Of a DNA stretch of 21,601 nt, positions 10,201 through 17,700 are shown piece by piece. Under the pieces are notes generated by a model. That model was not told the DNA's origin. It did no database searches and worked only from the letters and a program-made list of their open reading frames with translations. The stretch comes from a virus, in IMG/VR virus record IMGVR_UViG_3300034356_001466, positions 1 through 21,601 of that record. The stretch is one strand, 5' to 3'. Numbering within the stretch: the first letter of the stretch is position 1; each line of letters begins with the position of its first letter. The translations under genes were made by a program, and so were the position numbers.

Positions 10201-11760
10201 GCACAACAAGAAAGTTTAAGAGAACTTACTAGTTTAGCTGATTTTAACACAGCCAACTACAGAACTACTTTCCAAAGTGTAGAATTGTTGGACAAACAAA
10301 GCACATTGAAGAGTGCATTTAACGGAGAGGCAATTGACTTTATGTTTAAAGACTCTGCCTTGGCACAGTTTAACGTAGGTTCTTTTACTTTAGATTTAAT
10401 GAGTGAGGCTTTTCCTCTTTCTGATTCTAAAGAAGTACATACTCAATTGAATAAGATGCTTGAGTTCTCAGAGTTAGTCTCTGAAGACGAAAGAAGAGAA
10501 GCAATCACTCAGTACAAAAACAACCTATTGTATACTCACGTGGCTATGAATGCTCAGGGTGAAAATGGTTCTTTGCTTGAGTATTACAGAGGGAAAGATG
10601 GATTGTTTGTTAAGAACATTGAGAACAATATGGCTCAACGTTTTGAGAAGTTAGCTTCAAATCCCGATTTAAGAGGAAACTTCTTATTCAATAACTTATA
10701 CATAGAAGACGATAACATCTTAGATAGAGAGTTTAGTTTCCATTTAAGAAACATTGAAAGTGTTGAGTATGGTAAGCAGTACAGAGAAGCATTCCTAGAA
10801 GGGCTTAATCACGCTGATGTAGAGGTTAGAAGTTTCTTTAAAGACCTAGCATTGGGTTCTTTTATGCAGAACGGAGCTCACTATAGAAGTAGGGATGTAT
10901 CTTCAGTAGTTCCTTTTGAGGCTTATGTAGAATACACTGCAACAGCTTATAACGAACTAATAGACATGAAGGACAACAATCCTGAAATGTTTAGCAAGTA
11001 CTTAAGTCTAGTTGGATTTGCTACTGTGTTATCCAGAGCCAACGGTTCTAAACCTCTAATTGCTCTTCCGTCTTATCTTTCTAAATATCACAAAGAAGCC
11101 ATTGATGCATTCTATCAATTGACTCCTGAGTTAGTAGAAAAAGTAACTGCACTAGAGAATGCAGTTCTAGGGAAAGAAGTAAGTCCAGTTACAAAACTAG
11201 AAGGACAGATGACATATTCCTATGGTAATGAAAAACGTCCTGATGTTATTGCTGCTACTACTTTTGATGCAATTCTTAGTGGAGAAAGAACTGCTACGAC
11301 TCGTTTTGAAAAGGACGGTAAATTAGACTATTGGAAAAGTGCTAAAGTAGGAGACATCATTACTTGGAAATCAGGAGACGGTCGTACTGTAGATGTAGAA
11401 GTAACTAAAGCATTACATCCTTTAGTTGGTTCTGGGAAGACTCCAGAGATATGGTCAAAGTTAGAAGGATGGTCAATAGGTCGTTTTAATACAAAAGTAA
11501 AACCTCTCATAAACCAAGCATATCAAATTGAATTTAAGTTAGCTAAGAGTATAGATGCTACCGATGCAAATAGTTTAAACCAAGATATGTTTGGTCCAGC
11601 AGAAATTCCTACTGATGTAATACCTCCTCAGAATCCTACTCTTCCTACTACTGATAAAGGTCCAGTTAATCTTAAGAACAAGTTAAACCCAGGTCAACCT
11701 GGTAATGATGAGGGAAACCTAGATGGCTTGGGCTTTGAAGAGGTCAGCTGCGATGTATAA
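4264..11760 (+). CDS. crAss-like single-chain DNA-dependent RNA polymerase (virion-packaged), C-terminal ASCH/PUA-like domain
   Basis: This 2498-aa protein is a DNA-dependent RNA polymerase of the crAss-like type, in which one chain carries both double-psi barrels. What I see: R1495-I-P-V-Q-G, then about 30 residues on SGGDYDIDK with D1534, D1536 and D1538. These resemble the RxP and NADFDGD elements of cellular beta-prime and would hold the catalytic Mg2+. Downstream are segments I recall from crAss-type polymerases: NNLVQTLKEVL (~1695), LGIDAK (~1760), and VDIAKEDWIILLGMN (~1824). A charged coiled-coil insertion covers about 1560-1690. Residues ~2322-2427 look like an ASCH domain (LSGERTATTRF, KVGDIITW, GWSIGRF). 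The tail is Pro/Gly-rich and ends EEVSCDV. In the crAss-like phage phi14:2 the homologue is packaged in the virion and transcribes early genes; the same role is inferred here. The start is set by the upstream stop 2 nt away; no Shine-Dalgarno is seen. Confidence 0.9.
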   Translation: MNACSIKGTPYEEEYRQFMSEGRMIFAWNKNNEQPLDKIKVGNEVVENPLYTELMAHPITQGNRTEALKIIAETFQSDFTSKYTPGDNGQFSLVQVIDYLQQKQKRIEDALAQKIQSVNVTTSKSINFYEAQINGTPTEIHFSDAEGQEIFETFEYMLGEYGSWAEVQQQLLGHKNNIISKIDPNNATSIDIKQLKALVEISENFELFRDWYENQEGVVGIEELEAELGESQDWKTKEKSQKERASKRILALVTSLPSYRKASVGEYNFAEERPYKSDEKVIIQGTLLGLPKSGDFQKNWNLLSTALSGITDYTKQYDEIAILAKTHPQFNNLLKKIPNPRVANSTKTIKQIMFAMGLKRIFSNPETIAVSLDVSKKGNSVFVTQQIKGFRNIKNLFNQLDKNYFAYNKDYAMVGDTGTEFNVDKFVSDFSNLFSNRVAIEALSTKDLKAKKELIRGLFTGANKSYYINEFTKLLNALGVGLSNKEYLLPSNIGTTTEMYTEYFASFSNIFAKLRLTAQINSELVKNNRPTISIKGPLAYIANADAAVFPDGKNPSEDVKAAAQQLVSDRKTPFKIEGVFGFLQKKQSELTRLVEYISSYDIELRPSSYLTAEDKKKFIRGPWFYLTQNTKAVNEASNYEELITTPGFERFDYRKNPDILGSVWLTRLFGLPKTVREIESRPLNSYKKQEKFGLPVNLEIRDFNGIEFKNMGEKVGKTTTNLHPGDKVMQDFMSFFQSTEMENIRFGDKSSSFSIYFSNPVLGEKIYVPISTSRLEGKPDGDAEISAKQQFLDTMTGYLQSEFTRALDLITNPQSANTTYQKYGKNLFIFGEILPDIAGKVKNAETREQLVSLYELAVQSLPAALDNYFKKEASNLVRTMVKTMSLPIDRQSRPTDERTRLLSTVASLNKLKFVNSQLLPKGYDLKVTADNLQYLAELYIKNGFINNVEFMKFFVGDLANFNKTDKDAREVFKRIPFTSSPGTPPYWDSALQEFFKEDANQDSLSRIYTGTAHAFSPIVRTVVYNDVLTFEADEFEKYKEVYNSGLWDSLSENERYEYDAYVNKSDEEANAQGVVTLDFYRNYLISIEGWSDAQEKSFNDQVRIAQITQDLKNNPANAQELIEERRALIEKTGNIPFPPLKLGHYGPIVEDPKLNALHKYSLVPLVPSVTIGKQLEKQLELMYQNRVDYYTFKSGSKMANYGEMLDFYKVAEGADGNQMKVMNDALSDRNVTSIHLHNLRQQQYQAPKFKGESTLSTQMMKLVFGDFYEFGELSTDFTEPTRQYVSSLYDRFKTSLNDLVKFEQVRLERKLGVTRNAEGKIENINQLQLANYLAKEFEKKEVSESLRKYIQVDDKGNFKYPLDAINDRSQIESMLLNLINSKVISQKIFGESYIQIAGSGFEASRFAKPTKEQLEKYGANDLQFYRVDPVTGETLPMEVRVGFNPEKHSGLLKLMYKEKPVGTLENLNEILKSDNPLALKFKEKYKEQLTMVGVRIPVQGFQSMEHVIVKEFLPESAGAIMILPAQIVVKSGGDYDIDKLTFFETAYDESGNVIDKAFDLKDYESKLTEQRELKKEKQRLLGILKVIKDEMNENEAYAQREDLKKELKKLDAEVKKSLKNLNGLLNREEFTKEDKEKGLDELSESKYALMKVVADLRTFDGKNDTKALNVMSALRKDLAEVNKKINQVDDYKKGITNNLVQTLKEVLSIGELYDHLVVPNNNNILTQYTGKSRPISTTQVFNPMTSWRIYAENILSKDALGIDAKINTMQKEFQRANLKFNSKLLNAYYFPSNKDAEGNIQLGGKKDQAGNRISKILSEFINGHVDIAKEDWIILLGMNQETSPLAHAMILSGTPVKTVIDFIKSKPIQLVLELSNRPVINQKLDKAYFSKNSAIVSLIKSIAYEITDPDISKELQLIAKNQTDNQVKGKKALGQYIETLLSNPKINKHLTNFNPEVTLAPEEKALRDLAYYLQFGVVVAQQESLRELTSLADFNTANYRTTFQSVELLDKQSTLKSAFNGEAIDFMFKDSALAQFNVGSFTLDLMSEAFPLSDSKEVHTQLNKMLEFSELVSEDERREAITQYKNNLLYTHVAMNAQGENGSLLEYYRGKDGLFVKNIENNMAQRFEKLASNPDLRGNFLFNNLYIEDDNILDREFSFHLRNIESVEYGKQYREAFLEGLNHADVEVRSFFKDLALGSFMQNGAHYRSRDVSSVVPFEAYVEYTATAYNELIDMKDNNPEMFSKYLSLVGFATVLSRANGSKPLIALPSYLSKYHKEAIDAFYQLTPELVEKVTALENAVLGKEVSPVTKLEGQMTYSYGNEKRPDVIAATTFDAILSGERTATTRFEKDGKLDYWKSAKVGDIITWKSGDGRTVDVEVTKALHPLVGSGKTPEIWSKLEGWSIGRFNTKVKPLINQAYQIEFKLAKSIDATDANSLNQDMFGPAEIPTDVIPPQNPTLPTTDKGPVNLKNKLNPGQPGNDEGNLDGLGFEEVSCDV

Positions 11761-11790
11761 TTGCATTCGTTTAAAAATCTATTAAATTTG
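11761..11790 (+). promoter_or_regulatory. Putative Bacteroidota-type promoter upstream of the third giant gene
   Basis: TTG at 11761-11763 lies 19 nt before TAAATTTG at 11783-11790, a full match to the TAnnTTTG -7 element used by Bacteroidota housekeeping sigma factors. It fills almost the whole 34-nt gap after the polymerase stop. Transcription would begin about 5-7 nt downstream, at or beside the ATG at 11795, so a transcript from here would be leaderless or nearly so. AT-rich sequence can produce such matches by chance. Confidence 0.45.
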
Positions 11791-11794
11791 TATA

Positions 11795-14700
11795 ATGTCT
11801 TGTATTGCTAAAATAAAATCACCTGTAAGTGGTAAGTCTATAAATAGTCCTGCGTACTATCAACTAACTTCTTTCTTTTCTCAAGCAGAGGGAAAGAAGG
11901 TATATGAGGCTATGACCACAGATACCTTCAAGGCCAACTTTGGTTTTGATTGGACTAAACCACATATCGGTGCTAGCACACGGGTAAACTACGCAGGTGA
12001 GCCTAAGATTCGTGAGATTAACCAACACCTTAAGTTGGGAATGTCTGAAGAAGAACTACAAGCAGCAGAACAGATTGAAGAGATTGGAGTACTTGGTTAT
12101 TTGGGAGAAACGTTTAGTTCTCCTAAAGCACTTGAGAACATAGGACTAGAGATTCAGTTGAATCCTAAGTTTGACATGATTAACTATGAAGTCATTTCTG
12201 TAGGAAACAGATTTCAGTTGTCAGTTAAACCCAAGGTAGGAGAAAAGAAACAGTATCCAATAAGTAGAGAGATTCTTGAGAAGTTTAAGTTTCCTCAGTT
12301 TGTTATTGACTCAGTACAGGATTTTAACAACGCAACATTCAAAGAGTTAATAGATAACCTAGCTAGTAACTCAGAGTTAGAACCTTTCCAACAAGAGATG
12401 CTTAAGAAGCTATCTCCTTTGATGTCAAAGAATCCTACACTGAAGTTAGCATTGTTTGATGACCTCAATGTAACTGACGAGTATCAGCGTTCGTTTTACG
12501 ACCCTAAGACAAACACAGTTTACATTGCAAAATCCACTCACACTCCTACTGATAATAAGTTTTTGGCTAGAGAGATTATCCACGAAGCAGTACATGCTTT
12601 CACAATCTCCATTCTAAATAATCCAAGAAACGCACAAGAAGTACAGTTTGTACAGGAGATGGAACAGTACTTTCAAAAGTACAGAAGCATAAATCCTGAA
12701 CTACAAAGTTACTATGGTCTTAAGAACGTAGAGGAGTTTGTATCTGAGTTCCTGTCTAATCCTTACTTCAGAGAGCAACTACAAGTAGCAGAGGCACAAA
12801 AAGAAGCATCTGCAGGAATCATTGAACGGATGTGGAATAGCATCAAAGGATTCCTTAACAGATACATCTTTGGAGACATGGGTTCTACCATGTTTGACCA
12901 AGTACAGGAAACCCTAGATGATTACTTTGACTACTTGATGACACTACAGGATTATCCAGAAAGTCCATCAGAACATCAAGTTAGGTTTAGTCAGCCTTTT
13001 CAGAACAGAGAACAGAAGCCAACAATCTATAGTAAGCTAACTGACTTCTACGAATACATTGATAGTAACGTAGATAGTACAATTTGGAACCAGTTAAGTC
13101 AGAACCTTACTGACATTGGTGGTAAAGAAACAATTGAATTAAGAGCAATCAGTCGTCTGCAAGATACCTTTGGTAAGATTTCTACATCGGATATTACAGG
13201 AAGTTTGATTGCATCTGGGCAGTTTGCAGTTGAGTTAAGACAGTTTACATCTAAGTTAGAAGAGGATTTAGAAATCTTAACTAGAGCTACATCATACTAT
13301 AGGCCTGATGTACTCCTTAAGAAGTACAACAGTGCTATTGCAATTGCACAGAGTATCAGAGAACAGATTGAGGGCTTCCAAAATAACCTAGTAGACCAAT
13401 TAACTTTTGCTACCTTCTCAGACTACGAAACTAAGCAACTTGTAGAAGTTGCTCAGAAACGATTAGACTTGCAGAAAGAAGTAGCAAACATTGAAGACTA
13501 TCGAGAGATTATTGACGATGAGTTAAAGAAAGCTAAAGCAGCTGTAGATGCAATTGAAGACAGAGCTAGACGTGCTATGCTTGATCCAGTAGCAGAAGTA
13601 GCTTCTCGTTTATTTACTAAGATTGCTGAGGACATGAAGAGTCCTGAGCATCCTCTTAGAAAAGAGTTAGCAGACTTGCTAGAGAAAAAAGCATACTACG
13701 AAAAGGTTGGTAACAAGAAACTACTACTTGATGTTGATAAACAAATTGTAGATGTAAAAAAAGCACTAGCATTTGCACCTACTCCTGAAAACATTAGAGC
13801 CTTATTAAACTCTTCTATGGACCAATCAATGGCCAATGAGAACATGTTTACTAGGTATCTAAACGTAGGGGGCTTTTCAGGTGTACCTATTGTAGATATT
13901 GTAAATGCCTTTATTAATGCACACACCACAGATGCAACTAACGATAACTTAGAAAAAGATACTAAGATTAGAGAGATTGAAGAACGTGTGGCTGCGAGAA
14001 ATCGTAAGAAAGGAATTGGTAGAAATGTTCTGCAAAGTGTAAAAGGACAATTTACTGTTAAAACTTCTAGCCTTAAGGACAAGTTTGAAGGATTCTTTAG
14101 AGTAGTTCCTATAAAGTATTACGATAAGAAAGGCAATGTCAAGATAGTTACTCAGAAAGTGTACAACACTCCTATGAAGGAGGCTGAGTTTCAAAATGAC
14201 TTAGGAGATTTGCAACATGCTTTGTACAAAGCACGTAGAACTGGAGAAGCTGATAAGATTGAAGCGGCTGAAAAAGCGTTACAAACATTCTTAGATGACT
14301 ACTCACAACGTCAGTTTGCAGATGACTACTATGAGGCAGAGAAGTTATTAAGTGATGACGCTAGAGAAGCACGTCAGGAGTTACTTAATGAAATAGAGAA
14401 TTATAGTAGTGTCTTTGGGGATGAGGATTTGGATGTACTTAGAACTAACTCTGTTAGAGGTTCTAAGTCAGAGAACGATCCTACCATGCGAGAAATAAGA
14501 GCAGCTAAGCGTAGGGCTTATGTGAGATTAGGTTCTATCTATAACGAAGATGGTACTGAAAAACCTATTGGAAGTAAAGAACGTAACATAGCTGAGTCTA
14601 TTGTTGCTTACAACAAAGCACGTAAGGAGTTAGATGTTGTTGAATTTGTTATTGGAGAAGAGACTCTAAACAAATTTAATCAGATTAAAGACCAGTTTGT

Positions 14701-17700
14701 TAGAAGAATATCTGAACTTAAATCTCAAGTTAGTAGTTTACAAGACACATTAGATGCTGCTGTCATAGCTAACGATTTATCTCAGGCTGAAGCAATTCAG
14801 AATCTTATATTCAACAAAAAAGTAGAGTTAGAAGCTGAAATTAAAAAGCAATCAGACTGGCTTGATGCAAACAGTAGAGTTGAAATTTTACCTGAGTTCT
14901 TTGAAAAGCAGCAAAACTTAAGTGACCAGATTAAAAACATTCTTCTTAAGTACGGAGAGAATCCAGAAGTTACTGAAAAGTATCAAAGATTATTTAGCGC
15001 AGTTAAAGGTTTCAGAGACCAAGACGGGACTATACAAGGTAGTCTAGTTGCAGAAGGACTGACTAAGACTATTAAGGATATTGAACAGTCTATTGAGGAT
15101 TTAAAGAAGCAAATTAAAAAGGATAGCAACATATCTGATGCAGATCAAAATGCTTTAAAGGCTTTGTTTAGTGAACTCTACAATTTGCAGTCAAAAGTAA
15201 ATACTCCTTATTACACAGAGACAGTAGAAACAATTAAACATAAACTAGAGGCAGACTTAACTGCTGAGCAGAAGACAGACATATTCAATCAGGCTAACAA
15301 AGAAGCTGATGCTTTTATGTCTAACGGAAACTTGCTGACTTTAAACCAACTTAGGTTATTAAGTAGTGAGAACTTCCAACCTGAAGAATACTTTGTAGGT
15401 AGAAACGCAGAAGACTTTGAAAGTCAAGAGAGTGACAAAGAAGCAATAGTGTCTATGTTTAAAGAGATACTTCTTAGGAAGTACTTGAATGAACAGTTAA
15501 GAGGGACAGATTGGTACAAGAATAACCACGTTGCTATTACCTACGAGGTGAAGACAGGAAACATGATTGTGTTTTTTGATGGCACATCCAAACCAGAGAT
15601 GAGAGAGGTTACAGAGATGCGACCTATTTACATTTGGAGAAAGACCATTCCAAACAATCAGAAGTATATCAAAAGAGATAGTCCTAGCTTCGACTGGGCT
15701 ACTCCTAGAATACGTACCGAGTATAAAAACCCTAACTATAAATTCTTAGGACAAGCACGCCCCCGTACTGACGGTAAAGACAGCAAGTATGTTAACGAGG
15801 AGTACACTAAACTAAGTGACGAAGAAAAAGGTATCATGAATGATATTCTTGCAATCTATGAAGATGACCAGCGCTCTATGCCAGTGTCTCAGAGATTGAA
15901 AGGATATGTAATGCCTAACGTATCTAAAGAAAGTAAAGAAGAGACACTAGATTACTTCAGACCTTTCTATAAATTGTATAGCGCCATTAGGTCTTTAAAG
16001 GTAGCATTCAAAGAAAACGTTGTAGGACAGGGAGATGAAGAAATAGAAGTAGACATTAGAGAAGCACAGAAGAAAATTAGTAGAAAGACCAATGTACGTT
16101 TGATTAAGACAAGGTTCAAAGAGCCACTCGAGGAAGGAGCTTCTACTGATAATATCTTAGGTGCATTGCATGCATACTCAATGTATGCTGCTGAGTTCAA
16201 AGGATTACAGAAAGCATTACCTACAGTTTTTGCTATTAGAGATACTTATGCTGCTAAGGGAAAAGAAGCCCGCGCAAAAAATCCTCAAGACGCTGCAACT
16301 GTTTGGCAGAAATTTAAAAGAGCTTCTGGCAAGTTAGTAGACTCTGTAGTAGGAGGAGACGAAAGTCAGAAAGAACTTATCCTTACTCAGATAGATGATC
16401 AGATTGCTAGATTTTTCTATGGTGCTTCTCTTAAAACAGGAAACAATGCAGTAAGTAGAGTGATTGAGCGTTTGGTTAACCACATGACTAATACATTCCA
16501 AAAGTATGTGTTAAAGTGGAATCCTATGCGTGTAGTTAAAAACATAACTAGTAACATACTTAACGCTGTAGGAAACACTTCTAAGTTTGGTTTAAGTAAA
16601 AAAGATATGTTGGCAGGTGTAGCAAAAGCTGCTTACCATAGAGCTGAGATTATAGGAATAGAGCAAGGTATGACTAAGATGACTCCTTACGTTGCCAAGT
16701 TAATCTATTTCCGAGCCATCCCTCTTGCCGACCCTACTGATTTATACCGTACAATTAACTCAGGATTTGTAACACGCTACCTAAACGGAGATAACTATAA
16801 TGCTCAAATCTTTTCTTCTAACGAAGCTATATCTACAATGGGTATCTACGAAGCGTTTATGGCAAAAACCTATGTACCCTACGAAGGCCCTAACGCAGCC
16901 CCTGGAACAAAGATTAAACTTCAAGATGCCTATGACTACATAAACGGTAAGTTAGTTCCTAAGGAAGGAGTATTTGGAATTAATCGCAGTAAACTAAATG
17001 AGTTAGTTGCTGAACGAAATGACTTTATTATTTCATACTTGCAGACCAATGGAGTTGACAACTACGACAAACTTTCTACGGTAAAAAAGGTAGAGTTAGG
17101 AAAACAACTTGCAGCTAAGTTTGACACTAGGATTAAAGCTGAAGAAGCATTTATCTCTAGTAGAGTTGACAAGTTAAAAGAAGTAGAGCGTGAGATGAGA
17201 GATAAAATTTTCCAACTTTATACTGCAACTCAAGGTAACTACACGAGACGTGGAAGATCTTATTATCAAAGTGTAGTGTGGTTAAAAGCACTCATGTCGA
17301 TGAAAGCTTGGTTATTCCCACAAGCAAGCAATATGTATGGTGGTAAGAAGTTTTCTATAACTACAGGTAGAATGGATCAGGGTATGTACTCTACATTCTT
17401 AGGTGCTGTTCGTAGAAAAGCTTTGGGGGTAAGAAGGCAAGGTATGAGTTTGGCTATGGACTACCAGTTTACTGAAAGAGAGAAGGAAGCTACTCAGCGT
17501 GTAGGTTGGAACATGGCCAATGCAAGTGTAATGTACTTACTAAATTACTATATAGTAAACTCAGCTATGCAGGCTCTTAGAGGAGCAGGTGAAGATGACG
17601 ATTACAGTGATTGGGCACAGTACTTGATTGCTCAATTAGCACTGGGTATGTTTGATGAAAATGCAGGTTCATTAAATCCAATATTTGCACCAGCTATTCA

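Noticed and set aside
11689-11702. CCAGGT-CA-ACCTGG palindrome near the end of the polymerase gene
   Set aside because: It encodes part of a Pro/Gly-rich tail (PGQPG), has a two-base centre that cannot form a good loop, and no T-run follows.
13696-14082. Minus-strand ORF of 128 codons
   Set aside because: It lies fully inside the metallopeptidase giant gene, is rich in Ser/Leu as expected of an antisense shadow, and has no recognisable domain or promoter.
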